Shown: positions 8,555 through 17,102 of the stretch, in pieces
Numbering within the stretch: the first letter of the stretch is position 1
How the letters are laid out: each line of letters opens with the position of its first letter
Origin: Pseudobutyrivibrio ruminis
GTDB taxonomy: Bacteria; Bacillota; Clostridia; Lachnospirales; Lachnospiraceae
NCBI GenBank assembly: GCA_015057305.1
Contig: SVES01000010.1
Location: forward strand, 25,388 to 79,794
Length of the DNA stretch: 54,407 nt
Direction of reading: 5' to 3'
Translations under genes and position numbers: made by a program
The notes under the pieces: model-generated
What the model was told of the DNA's origin: nothing
The model's input: the letters and a program-made list of their open reading frames with translations, nothing else
Database searches by the model: none

Positions 8555-10900
8555 AGTGTTGTTTTCCTCCTTAATAGTTACATTATTATTTATAAGCATG
8601 GCATGTCCCAAAGAATTTTTGCTTGGTTTGTCGTTTGAGCTGTCATGCATCTTGAACAGATTAAGTCTAAGGGCATTGGTTACTACGCAAAAGCTTGATA
8701 AGCTCATGGCAGCAGCTCCAAACATAGGGTTCAATGTCCATCCAAAGGCGTGTATGTAAGCTCCTGCTGCAAGTGGAATACCTATTATGTTGTAGAAAAA
8801 TGCCCAGAATAAGTTCTCATGGATGTTTCTAAGAGTGGCCTTACTAAGTCTGATAGCTGCTGCAACATCAGATAATCTGCTTTTTACTACTACCACATCC
8901 GCTACATCTATGGCCACATCAGTGCCTGCGCCAATGGCTATTCCAACATCAGCCCGGGTCAAGGCTGGAGCGTCATTTATTCCATCTCCCACCATTGCAA
9001 CCTTGCCAAATTCCTGAAGCTTTCTAATTACTTCTTCTTTGCCGTCAGGCTTAACACCTGAGATTACTTCATCAACCCCTGCTTCCTTGGCAATGGCCTG
9101 GGCTGTCTTTTCGTTGTCCCCAGTAAGCATCACCACATGAATTCCCATATTCTTTAGGTGGTGAATTGCTTCTGGGCTGTCATCCTTGATTACATCTGCT
9201 ACAGATATGATTCCAAGGAACTTATCCCCTTTGGCAAAAAATAGTGGGGTTTCGCCTTTGCTGGATAATGTATCCGCAAGACCAATGCTTTCTTCATCTA
9301 AGGCCACATATTTATTGATAAATTCTTCGTTGCCACCATATATACATTCACCGTCAAGCTTACCACTAAGACCGCTGCCTGTATGGGCTACAAAATCAGT
9401 AATATCAGCTGGTTCCATTCCATCCTCTAGCCCTCTTTCTACAATGGCTTTTGCAAGAGGATGCTCCGACTTGCCTTCTAGGGCAAATGCTGTTCTAACT
9501 AAATCTACATCATCAACACCTTCTGCTTCAAAAACGCCTATAACCTTTGGCTCGCCCTTTGTTATAGTACCTGTTTTATCAAGGGCTATGATCTGAGTTT
9601 TTCCTGTCTCCTCCAAAGAAACTGCTGTCTTAAACATGATTCCATTTTTGGCGCCCATTCCATTGCCTACCATAATTGCAACAGGTGTTGCAAGGCCAAG
9701 TGCACATGGGCAGCTGATAACAAGCACTGATATTGCTCTAGCCAGTGCGAAGCCAAATGTCTGGCCCACAAGCATCCAAATAATAAAGGTTATTATGGCT
9801 ATTACGATAACTGTTGGTACAAAAACACCTGAGACTCTATCTGCAATCTTTGCAATTGGGGCCTTGGTAGCCGCTGCATCACTAACCATCTGAATAATCT
9901 GTGAAAGAGTAGTATCATTTCCTACTCTAGTGGCCTCGCAAACCATATAGCCACTTTCATTAAAGGTTGCAGCTGAAACACTATCTCCAACCGTCTTATC
10001 TACAGGGATGCTCTCACCAGTAAGAGCAGCTTCATTCACAGCGCTTGAGCCTTCTACGACAACGCCATCCACTGGAATGTTGTCTCCCGGTCTTACTATA
10101 AATCTATCACCTATTTTCACCTGCTCTATCGGCACTTCTACTTCTGCACCTTCCCTTTGAAGTACAGCTGTTTTGGCGGCAAGCTTCATTAAATCCTTTA
10201 AGGCATTTGTGGTTTTGCCTTTAGATATTGACTCCAACAGCTTACCTACTGTGATAAGTGTAAGTATCATAGCTGCAGATTCAAAATAAAACTCATCCAT
10301 GAATTTCATCACAGCCTCAGTGTCCTGATTCATGGAAGCTATAGTCATTGCAAATACAGCATAAACGCTATATATAAATGATGCCGCCGAGCCCATTGCT
10401 ACAAGGGTATCCATATTTGGTGCACCATGTAACATTCCTCTAAAGCCGCTGATGAAAAACTTCTGGTTAATCACCATGATTAACCCTGCCAAAAGCATTT
10501 CATATATTCCCATGGCAATATGGTTGCCATCTAGAAATCCTGGCAGAGGCCAATCCCACAGCATATGCCCCATGCTTACATACATTAATGGCAGCAGTAA
10601 AATCAAAGAAGCAATTAGTCTGTTTCTGATTTTTGGAGTTTCTGTATCCTTTAAATCATTATCATAATTTGGTATGGTTGCCTGCTCACTAGAGCTATTA
10701 TCACTCTTTAAAGTAGCTCCATAACCTGCATCCTCTACAGCCTTTATAATAGCTGCCGCATCTGCACTGCCTTCCACTCCCATGGAATTTGTAAGCAGAC
10801 TGACAGCACAGCTATCAACACCAGCAACAGCTGATACAGCCTTTTCAACTCTTGCCTGACAGGCTGCGCAGCTCATTCCTGTAACATTGTATTGTTTCAT
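8351..10900 (-). CDS. copA: Copper-exporting P1B-type ATPase with N- and C-terminal HMA domains
   Basis: Membrane pump exporting Cu(I). The N-terminal heavy-metal domain has CAAC at 11-14. The P-type ATPase core has TGES (294-297), the intramembrane metal site CPC (397-399), the phosphorylation motif DKTGT (441), an SEHPLA motif in the nucleotide domain, and GDGINDAPAL at the hinge. The usual CopA end (NALRLNLFK) is followed by about 40 linker residues and a second heavy-metal domain (783-849, GMMCAHC), identical in size to the chaperone CopZ. It is 24 bases downstream of csoR in the same direction and so under CsoR control. Confidence 0.95.
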   Translation of the reverse strand: MKQYNVTGMSCAACQARVEKAVSAVAGVDSCAVSLLTNSMGVEGSADAAAIIKAVEDAGYGATLKSDNSSSEQATIPNYDNDLKDTETPKIRNRLIASLILLLPLMYVSMGHMLWDWPLPGFLDGNHIAMGIYEMLLAGLIMVINQKFFISGFRGMLHGAPNMDTLVAMGSAASFIYSVYAVFAMTIASMNQDTEAVMKFMDEFYFESAAMILTLITVGKLLESISKGKTTNALKDLMKLAAKTAVLQREGAEVEVPIEQVKIGDRFIVRPGDNIPVDGVVVEGSSAVNEAALTGESIPVDKTVGDSVSAATFNESGYMVCEATRVGNDTTLSQIIQMVSDAAATKAPIAKIADRVSGVFVPTVIVIAIITFIIWMLVGQTFGFALARAISVLVISCPCALGLATPVAIMVGNGMGAKNGIMFKTAVSLEETGKTQIIALDKTGTITKGEPKVIGVFEAEGVDDVDLVRTAFALEGKSEHPLAKAIVERGLEDGMEPADITDFVAHTGSGLSGKLDGECIYGGNEEFINKYVALDEESIGLADTLSSKGETPLFFAKGDKFLGIISVADVIKDDSPEAIHHLKNMGIHVVMLTGDNEKTAQAIAKEAGVDEVISGVKPDGKEEVIRKLQEFGKVAMVGDGINDAPALTRADVGIAIGAGTDVAIDVADVVVVKSRLSDVAAAIRLSKATLRNIHENLFWAFFYNIIGIPLAAGAYIHAFGWTLNPMFGAAAMSLSSFCVVTNALRLNLFKMHDSSNDKPSKNSLGHAMLINNNVTIKEENNTMEITVKGMMCAHCEAHVKEALEKISGVDEATANHEANLVTLKTSADVAEADLKAAVEGAGYEYVGIK

Positions 10901-10924
10901 GACATATTCCTTTCTAACCGGATA

Positions 10925-11254
10925 TTATTTCATTAGTTTTTGCAAAACACCTACAAGCTCATCCACAACATCCTCGTTGCCTTCCCTTATGTTGTCTGCA
11001 ACACATGTCTTTACATGATTTGCCAAAAGCACTTTATTAAAGCTATTTAGTGCAGAAGTTATAGCGGACACCTGCATAAGAATGTCGGTGCAATAAGCAT
11101 CCTTCTCAAGCATATTTTCAACACCTCTAACCTGACCTTCAATACGCTTAAGGCGATTCATCAAATCCTTAAACTCCTTATCATCCCGCTCCTTGTGCTT
11201 GCCAGAACAGCAGCACTCACAAGCTTCTACAATAATCTCTTCCTTATTTCCCAT
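10925..11254 (-). CDS. csoR: CsoR-type copper-sensing repressor
   Basis: A 109-residue all-helical repressor. The Cu(I) ligand set C55-x24-H80-x3-C84 exactly matches CsoR spacing (YCTDIL ... HVKTC). A cysteine-rich N-terminal tail (ACECCCSGKH) precedes the DUF156 fold (LMNRLKRIEGQVRGVENML). It is the first gene of the csoR-copA operon. Two operators and a consensus promoter lie directly upstream. On copper binding it should release DNA and allow expression of copA. Confidence 0.95.
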   Translation of the reverse strand: MGNKEEIIVEACECCCSGKHKERDDKEFKDLMNRLKRIEGQVRGVENMLEKDAYCTDILMQVSAITSALNSFNKVLLANHVKTCVADNIREGNEDVVDELVGVLQKLMK

Positions 11255-11275
11255 AATTGTAACTCCTATACACGC

Positions 11276-11333
11276 ATACCCCCTTAGGGTATCTTTACAC
11301 AGTCATAATATACCCCTGTAGGGTATTTGTCAA
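11276..11333 (-). promoter_or_regulatory. csoR-copA promoter with two CsoR operators
   Basis: Reading the minus strand: -35 TTGACA (11333-11328), 17-base spacer, -10 TATTAT (11310-11305). The spacer is filled by the inverted repeat ATACCCTACAGGGGTAT (11310-11326), and a second copy ATACCCTAAGGGGGTAT (11276-11292) lies in the early transcribed region, 34 bases away. Both match the TACCC-N5-GGGTA form of CsoR boxes. AGGAG precedes the csoR ATG. Confidence 0.88.
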
Positions 11334-11540
11334 ATCGATTACATAAGCGATACCATCCGCACAATGTACCCTATTAGAGCTCCACAGTATTTTTTAACAC
11401 CAAACATGACACCATGATAAAATGTGTAGGATATCTAATATCAAAATAAAATAAACATAGAATATATATAGAAAGCGAGGACTTATTAATCCTCTCACAT
11501 GATTTCATTAATGAACCAATAGCTAAAATAAATATATAAA

Positions 11541-11578
11541 AAAAGCAGATCCCCTTATACTAATTGGTATCTGCTTTT
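11541..11578 (-). terminator. Hairpin terminator downstream of the small HTH gene
   Basis: Arms AAAAGCAGAT/ATCTGCTTTT; on the minus strand they are followed by a T run. It stops transcripts from the 11747-12016 gene after they pass the four-hairpin string. The remaining 11341-11540 sequence is AT-rich, and I see nothing else there. Confidence 0.6.
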
Positions 11579-11594
11579 ATATTAAACTTATGAC

Positions 11595-11713
11595 TTTTTG
11601 CGGGACAAACAATGAAAACTCCCGCAAAAATCTGGCTTCGCCAGATACGCCTTTGCATAAATGCAAAGCCTAGTCAAATACGATTATTGAAAAACTGATG
11701 TTTTTCAATAATC
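11595..11713. repeat. String of four consecutive hairpins
   Basis: Back-to-back perfect stems: TTTTTGCGGGA/TCCCGCAAAAA (11595-11630), ATCTGGC-TTC-GCCAGAT (11630-11646), CTTTGCAT-AA-ATGCAAAG (11651-11668) and GATTATTGAAAAA/TTTTTCAATAATC (11682-11713). The last one resembles the first hairpin of the array at 16062. It lies 3' of the small HTH gene. It is probably the same class of hairpin cassettes as at 16062-16303. Confidence 0.7.
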
Positions 11714-11746
11714 TATACAATCCTCTTCCAGCTTCTGCCTTATCCA

Positions 11747-12016
11747 CTACAACTTATTTAACTCCTTGTAGTATGCTAAATAACGATAAGCCGTTCTCTT
11801 ACTAACATCGCCTTTTTTCGCTATATTTTCAATAGTCATACCGCTTTCATAATCAGCCACAAACTCATTATATGCTTTCATCCATTTATCATCATGAACT
11901 TTTCTGCCAACAGGTTTCCTTTCCTGTAGATTTTCCAGTTCTTGCCTAAGCATGTAGTTTTCTTTCTCAAGCTCATTTATTCGTTCAACCGCCTGCTCTA
12001 ATGTATATTTCATCAT
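11747..12016 (-). CDS. Small coiled-coil/helix-turn-helix protein
   Basis: 89 residues. The N-terminal third is a heptad-rich helix (LEQAVERINELEKENYMLRQ); the C-terminal part is a resolvase-type helix-turn-helix (MTIENIAKKGDVSKRTAYRY). Such small proteins occur in plasmids and integrative elements as regulators or recombinase-like remnants. A CGGAGG precedes the start. With the next gene it forms a small island of mobile-element character between the copper operon and the chemoreceptor. The function is not known. Confidence 0.65.
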   Translation of the reverse strand: MMKYTLEQAVERINELEKENYMLRQELENLQERKPVGRKVHDDKWMKAYNEFVADYESGMTIENIAKKGDVSKRTAYRYLAYYKELNKL

Positions 12017-12098
12017 TATTATATTCCTCCGTTTGACAAAAGCTGTAGTTCACTATATAATCAACCTAAGAAATGGGTTATATACCGTAAGTAACATT

Positions 12099-12323
12099 TT
12101 ACGAAGCGGGCTCCCCCATTTCTTTTTTTATGTTTATAATATCATATAAATATAACTTATTATCTTTATCACATCTTACAACAAGCGCAGCATTATATAC
12201 ATTATATCTAATTAAATCACCTTTAGAATCATATACTGGGAGTGCAAATTTAGTATCATACCTATACCAGCCATTAGGCGCATCTTTGATTATAGATACA
12301 TTTCTTTGTCTGCTATCCTCCAT
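12099..12323 (-). CDS. Fragment-like protein resembling mobile-element polyvalent protein C-termini
   Basis: About 74 residues (MEDSRQRNVSIIKDAP... ending LYLYDIINIKKEMGEPAS). The ending LVVRCDKDNKLYLYDIINIKKE recalls C-terminal segments of large phage or integrative-element proteins in Lachnospiraceae, from family memory only. I chose this ATG because GAAAGG lies nine bases upstream; the frame stays open to a TTG at 12380, but that stretch contains a promoter-like TTGACA-N17-TAACAT. It is probably a remnant. Confidence 0.5.
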   Translation of the reverse strand: MEDSRQRNVSIIKDAPNGWYRYDTKFALPVYDSKGDLIRYNVYNAALVVRCDKDNKLYLYDIINIKKEMGEPAS

Positions 12324-12405
12324 AATTTTGTGCCTTTCTATTTTTGTCATTATGTTAGATTCGGCACCACGTTTTGTCAATATATTTTTGTCATATCCCC
12401 CCCAA

Positions 12406-12440
12406 AAAAGCTCCAGAGCGCAATTGCCCTGGAGCTTTAA
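12406..12440 (-). terminator. Rho-independent terminator of the chemoreceptor gene
   Basis: Stem AAAGCTCCAG/CTGGAGCTTT with loop around GCAATTGC; the minus strand then runs into TTTTTT. It lies about 150 bases after the chemoreceptor stop. Confidence 0.75.
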
Positions 12441-12592
12441 ATAAGTTTACAGTATGATTTTTAATATTGCCAACTACAACAATCAATCTATCAACATATA
12501 TCTTCCTTCAGCACCTCAATAATCCCATCCTTCATTACATTAGATAGGCTAAGCATCGTACTGCCGCCCAAATCATTTTAAAAGATTGGAGT

Positions 12593-14938
12593 TTATTCGT
12601 ATTTAAATTTGCCTACCTCTGTTGCCAATTCCTTAGAGATGTTTAAGTTCTCATCGGCTTCATCACCTACACTGGCTAGGCTCGTTGCCACCTCTACCGT
12701 TGCTGTTGAAACATTTGTGATGCCTGTAACTGTCTCTTCCAACGCAATATTTATACTATCAATTGTATCTTTAATAATTGTCATAGTATCATTAATATCT
12801 TTACTGTCGTTTGCGAAATGCTCCATGGCAACAGCAACAGTTTCAATATCGTTCTGATATGCTCCTGTCATTTCCTCCACTCCAGCACGTCCACTTTCAT
12901 TTGACTCCATAAATGCTGTAGCAAGAGAGTTGGCCTTGTTGGACAAATCATTTACACTGGCAATAACTCCATTTGAGATATCTTGTATGCTATTTGCTGT
13001 TTCCCTTGAATTATCTGCCAACTGTCTTATTTCATCAGCAACAACAGCGAAGCCCTTACCAGCCTCACCTGCTCTAGCTGCTTCAATAGATGCATTCAGC
13101 GCAAGCAAATTCGTCTGAGATGCAATATTTAAGATCTCTTCTGTCAAATCTGCAATCTTTTCTACATCCTTTGCAGTTTTCATACTTTCCTGTAATTGTT
13201 CAATTACATTGTTTGCTTCAGCATCTGCTGCATCTCTTTGCTTTATAGACTCATCTCTTAGGCTTTCCACTTTTTTAAGTATCTGTCCTGTAGAATTAGC
13301 TTGGTCTGTAGCTTTAACGTTTACATCATTTACCATATTAGTGATTTCATTTATCTGTTCAGTAACCTGATGTAAGGAAGCTGAAATCTCCTGCGAAGAT
13401 GCAGACATCTGCTCCATAGTTGCAGAAACGTCATTTATTTCATCATTAGCCCTATTTATATTTTGGCCTACATTTGCAGAAATGGAATTAAGCTTTGATG
13501 AATTATCGCCAAGCATTCCCATTACATTTTGAAGAACTCCAACAAATTTGTTGATAGAATCTCCTATCTCGGCCGACTCATCATTTCCTCTCACATTAAT
13601 TCGACTAGTTAAATCTCCATTTCCTGAATTAATGCTATCAATGATTTCATTAATCTTCTTATTTGTTTCCTTCAATGGGCGAATTATTGTCAATGTTACT
13701 AATATTACAATTATCACGCTTATAATCAATGCAACAAACATTATACTTAATGCTACATTTCTTACAGCAGCTCTATCATCATTATAATCACTATCAGGCT
13801 GGGAAACCTCCAAAACGAAATTTTCCGTCACATTATATCCTGTATAGCACAGCTCGTTAGTTACAGGATCGTTATATGCCAGATATCCTATCTTGTTAGA
13901 TAGGATATTGTTCCAATCATCTGGATCCACCTCTGAGATATTAAAATTCAAAATCATATCTGTGTCAGGTGATGCAATAGTTAATCCATCATGTGTAAAC
14001 AGCTTTACATCATACAGCTCATCAGCTATAACACTATTTGACATAGTTCCCAGGTCAATAGAATTATTTACGCAACCAATATATTCCCCTGTCTGTGGGT
14101 CTTCAATTGCATAAGCAATTACAAATACTGGTCTGCCTGTAATAGGCGATACGAAGGTTCCCATGTATTCACCATCAGACATACATGCCCCATAGAACTC
14201 TTCATCACTAACATCGTGCAATGTAGTATTATCCAAACAATCTGCATAGCCCATCGAACCTATGGTTACAAAGAAATTCTCATAAACCCCATTGGCATCA
14301 TCGTTTAACTGTTTCAAATACTCAGCCATAACCATCTGCCCTAAAGTATATTCATCTGTTGCTTCAAATTTGTTGTTAGCTAATTCATCGTCAACAGTTT
14401 CAGCAGGAGCTTCCTCTACCACTTCTTCAGTGCTTTCTTCATCAACCATGATAAAGCCTGAGTTTTCATCTACTACCTCTGTTGTGGTTCCATCAGCTTC
14501 AGCGTCTTCTTCATTCATATCAGCATTTGGAATAGCTTCCACTTCAGGTTCAGAAGACTCCCCAGCAGCTTCCTCTGTAACATCCTCGCTAGCCTCTTCT
14601 GGAGCTTCTCCCGGAGCCTTTCCAAGAGTCACATACCCTTGGTAATTTTGAGCAGCTTTCACAACGCTTGCATTTGTAGCTACTGACTTAGTTAGCTGTT
14701 TTTGTGCTGAAATATATGTTTCCAGCGTATCGCCTTTTGCATATGAGAGATTTGCAAGATTGTCCTCTCCTCTTTCAACCAAAAGCTTTGACGCCCTTTG
14801 AGTTATAAGCACAGTTGTAGTAACCATGGATGCTATAAGTATACAAAGTGTCATTATAAGAATTTTGGCTGTAATAGACACCTTGACACCACTCTTTCTT
14901 GGCATTTTCTTTGCTTGTTTTGAATCTTCCTTCCCCAT
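12593..14938 (-). CDS. Methyl-accepting chemotaxis protein
   Basis: Transmembrane chemoreceptor, 781 residues. TM1 is about 22-47, followed by an extracellular Cache-like sensor, TM2 about 396-418, a HAMP domain starting [10 protein letters not shown], and the methyl-accepting domain with the conserved hairpin tip ([20 protein letters not shown] ... [13 protein letters not shown]). Residues 109-188 of the sensor are an acidic Glu/Ala/Pro/Thr-rich insert. It signals through CheA/CheW, which are not in the window, so it belongs to a motile cell. It is monocistronic with AGGAGG near the start. Confidence 0.94.
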   Translation of the reverse strand: MGKEDSKQAKKMPRKSGVKVSITAKILIMTLCILIASMVTTTVLITQRASKLLVERGEDNLANLSYAKGDTLETYISAQKQLTKSVATNASVVKAAQNYQGYVTLGKAPGEAPEEASEDVTEEAAGESSEPEVEAIPNADMNEEDAEADGTTTEVVDENSGFIMVDEESTEEVVEEAPAETVDDELANNKFEATDEYTLGQMVMAEYLKQLNDDANGVYENFFVTIGSMGYADCLDNTTLHDVSDEEFYGACMSDGEYMGTFVSPITGRPVFVIAYAIEDPQTGEYIGCVNNSIDLGTMSNSVIADELYDVKLFTHDGLTIASPDTDMILNFNISEVDPDDWNNILSNKIGYLAYNDPVTNELCYTGYNVTENFVLEVSQPDSDYNDDRAAVRNVALSIMFVALIISVIIVILVTLTIIRPLKETNKKINEIIDSINSGNGDLTSRINVRGNDESAEIGDSINKFVGVLQNVMGMLGDNSSKLNSISANVGQNINRANDEINDVSATMEQMSASSQEISASLHQVTEQINEITNMVNDVNVKATDQANSTGQILKKVESLRDESIKQRDAADAEANNVIEQLQESMKTAKDVEKIADLTEEILNIASQTNLLALNASIEAARAGEAGKGFAVVADEIRQLADNSRETANSIQDISNGVIASVNDLSNKANSLATAFMESNESGRAGVEEMTGAYQNDIETVAVAMEHFANDSKDINDTMTIIKDTIDSINIALEETVTGITNVSTATVEVATSLASVGDEADENLNISKELATEVGKFKYE

Positions 14939-15060
14939 ACAGTACCTCCTCTAATCAGCTTTCATGAATAATTATAAATCTATAGAAGAGAAAATTTGTG
15001 AATAAAATAAGTTTTTTTCAATCGAGTAGGAGGGAGATTTGAATAATCCAAATGAGGTTA

Positions 15061-15245
15061 GTCTCTTTGTACTTATAGCCTTCTGTACCCATCCATTGTG
15101 AGCGATTCACTCCCTCTGCACCTTTGTTTCGCACGACTTGCAGATATGCTCTGTTGAGATTTCACCTCACGATGAACACCCTTGTTGTTTGGCTATACAC
15201 TTCCCACTATCTAGGCGTGTTCGGGACTTGAACCCTAAACATGGT
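15061..15245 (-). other. Probable group II intron 5' (domain I) remnant
   Basis: Minus-strand sequence between the chemoreceptor and the next gene contains stretches I associate with domain I of bacterial group II introns: GGTTCAAGTCCCGAACACGC, then AGTGTATAGCCAAACAACAA, GGGTGTTCATCGTGAGGTG and GAGGGAGTGAATCGCTCAC. No reverse transcriptase frame and no domain V follow, so it would be a degraded fragment. The rest of 14939-15359 has no gene that I can see. Confidence 0.4.
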
Positions 15246-15359
15246 TCACAAATACTATAAAATCACGGAGAAAAAGCATGTCGGATATCTCGTTGCCCTT
15301 TTGGTTGTCCTTTTTAGAAATTTGATTAGTACCATGGATTAATTAAATAGTGAGGCGTA

Positions 15360-16022
15360 TTAATTTATCGTTGACTCAGTTATCACCTCACGTTCAGGAG
15401 TTTCCTTCGCCTTAAAATAATTATCAAAGAGCGAATCCGCAGCATCCATGGTTTGTTGGCAAATAGAAGGTAGTTTTCTTCCCCAAGACTTACCTGCTAA
15501 ACCAAATCCTTTATGCATTGCCTTTTGCATTTCATGCATTTTTTCTACATCATCACCAGCTAATGCGCTAGCAAAATCAAAAAGTCTCTGTGACGTTTGT
15601 TTTACGCCCCAATAACCATCTTCTCCAATATCAGCCTGAGCTTTGGCCTTTGTGGCAGCATCAACTTTGAAATTGCCGCCAGCTAACATTCGCCAAAAGC
15701 TGTCATCATTTGCTTTTCCAAATGTTCCAACTTGTCCTGAAATAGTCTTATTAACTAATTCAAGCATCTGCTGCTTCTGCTTTTCCATATTGTCCTTTAA
15801 TTGCTGCACCAGGGCAGCGCGGTCCTCTTTGCTCATCTTATTGATTTTGTATGAACCCGTTTCAGTTTTATCACCCTTTTCGTATGTAACACCTTCATCA
15901 TTCGACTTTTTATTTATACTGTTTATCCTTACTGGTGTTTCTGTATTCTCAATATTACTAGATTCATTTGAATTTGAAACTGTAGGGGTTACATTTGAAA
16001 TTCCATTTATATCCATACCCAT
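15360..16022 (-). CDS. Conserved Lachnospiraceae protein, function unknown
   Basis: 220 residues, no signal peptide or membrane segment. A low-complexity Asn/Ser-rich N-terminus is followed by a helical region (AALVQQLKDNMEKQKQQM) and a conserved-looking C-terminal part (GEDGYWGVKQTSQRLFDFAS, CQQTMDAADSLFDNYF). From family memory, similar proteins occur near flagellar genes in Lachnospiraceae. The start is fixed by GGAGG eight bases upstream; an ATG five codons earlier has none. It lies next to flagellum-related genes, separated by the eight-hairpin array. Confidence 0.7.
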   Translation of the reverse strand: MGMDINGISNVTPTVSNSNESSNIENTETPVRINSINKKSNDEGVTYEKGDKTETGSYKINKMSKEDRAALVQQLKDNMEKQKQQMLELVNKTISGQVGTFGKANDDSFWRMLAGGNFKVDAATKAKAQADIGEDGYWGVKQTSQRLFDFASALAGDDVEKMHEMQKAMHKGFGLAGKSWGRKLPSICQQTMDAADSLFDNYFKAKETPEREVITESTIN

Positions 16023-16061
16023 AATAAATACCTCCATCCAAAACTATTCTTTGAAGTCATA

Positions 16062-16303
16062 GATTCTTGAAAAACATCAGTTTTTCAGGAATCGTAAATA
16101 CCATGAAAATAGATTTATCTATTTTCATGTCCTGCAAAGCAGGATTCTTGCTGACAGTTTCATTGTTCCGTCAGCAAGAAGTCACCGGTTTTTGATTTTC
16201 ATCAGAAAATCAAGAACCCGACATAGACCAATATTTTCAGAATGAAAATATTGCCTGGCAAAGCCAGGTTCAGGTGTGATTTTCCTTAAGTATCACACCT
16301 GAA
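16062..16303. repeat. Array of eight tandem hairpins
   Basis: Eight perfect or near-perfect stem-loops follow each other with almost no gap: 16062-16093, 16102-16129, 16130-16144, 16145-16180, 16187-16218, 16229-16253, 16254-16268 and 16269-16303. Stems are 6-14 bp with different sequences; short ones are closed by AAA loops (TCCTGC-AAA-GCAGGA, CCTGGC-AAA-GCCAGG). The last overlaps the final codons of the 16286-17068 gene. No T-tract follows any stem, so these are not simple terminators. Confidence 0.8.
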
Positions 16304-17068
16304 GTCATACTTACTTTTTACCAAGTCATTTAGAGAATTAGAATAGCGTCCTTGTTTGTTATAAGAGCTTCCTACACCAGCAGCATTCGCAATTGAATTT
16401 CCCTTATTCATTAACTGCGAAGCATATGAATTATGGCCAGTGAATAGCGATTTAAGGGCTCCTATATCAGCCTTTTTTAACTGGTCCACATCTAACGAAA
16501 GCTTATTTCCCTTTCCAATATAAATTCCTACTTTGTTAAGAGTTTTCTGGTGTGCAGAAGTTGTTTTTGTCATCCACGCACCATTTCGTAAAACACTTTT
16601 AGTATTGGAATTACCTGCAGCTTCAACAGTACTGTTATAGTCTTCAATAAATACATTTAAAGCTTTCTCAATATCGGACCAGTTATAATCTGATTTAGTT
16701 TGTTCTTCTCCTGTTAATTCATCTTTTTCTGTAATTGTTTTCTGTTCCCATAAGGATGCACTCATGAGCCTTTCCGATGATTTGGATAAAGCACTTGCTG
16801 CTTCAGCCATTGCGGTTAGCTTAGCCGAAGAGTCTTTTCCAGTATTGGCTTTCTGGGCTTTGTCCTGCGCGTAATATGCTTTCAGCAGCTTCCCGTAAGA
16901 CCCACTTTTAATGAGCGAATAATCTGATAGACTAAATGAGCCACTGGAAACTTTAGGTGCCGATGCACTTAACCCCTCTAAGAAATCATTTGAATAGTTT
17001 TGATTGTTCACTTTGTAGTTCTCGTCGAAATACTTGTGATTTGATACATAATCGCTAATCCTTGCCAT
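16286..17068 (-). CDS. Flagellum-associated FliD-like protein (tentative)
   Basis: 260 residues, Ser/Lys/Asn-rich, no signal peptide. The C-terminal half (LDVDQLKKADIGALKSLFTG, then SYASQLMNKGNSIANAA) resembles the pattern of the flagellar cap protein FliD, where an L-V/D-LF segment precedes a C-terminal helix. It is too short for a full cap protein. GGAGG precedes the ATG. It sits directly after the FlxA-like gene and probably belongs to the same transcript. The assignment is by resemblance only. Confidence 0.55.
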   Translation of the reverse strand: MARISDYVSNHKYFDENYKVNNQNYSNDFLEGLSASAPKVSSGSFSLSDYSLIKSGSYGKLLKAYYAQDKAQKANTGKDSSAKLTAMAEAASALSKSSERLMSASLWEQKTITEKDELTGEEQTKSDYNWSDIEKALNVFIEDYNSTVEAAGNSNTKSVLRNGAWMTKTTSAHQKTLNKVGIYIGKGNKLSLDVDQLKKADIGALKSLFTGHNSYASQLMNKGNSIANAAGVGSSYNKQGRYSNSLNDLVKSKYDFRCDT

Positions 17069-17102
17069 AATAATCGACCTCCTTGTCTATAAAACAATCC
17101 TT

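Noticed and set aside
8504..8600. Frameshift or assembly error joining copA and copZ
   Set aside because: The frame is continuous through the linker with no stop and no slippery sequence; fusion is the simpler reading, though a lost stop codon in evolution is likely.
15200..15250. tRNA-like T-arm (GGTTCAAGTCC on the minus strand)
   Set aside because: No acceptor, D or anticodon arms can be folded around it; the surrounding blocks fit a group II intron fragment better.
16062..16303. CRISPR-like array
   Set aside because: The units are different inverted repeats of unequal length, with no repeated direct unit, no regular spacers and no cas genes nearby.
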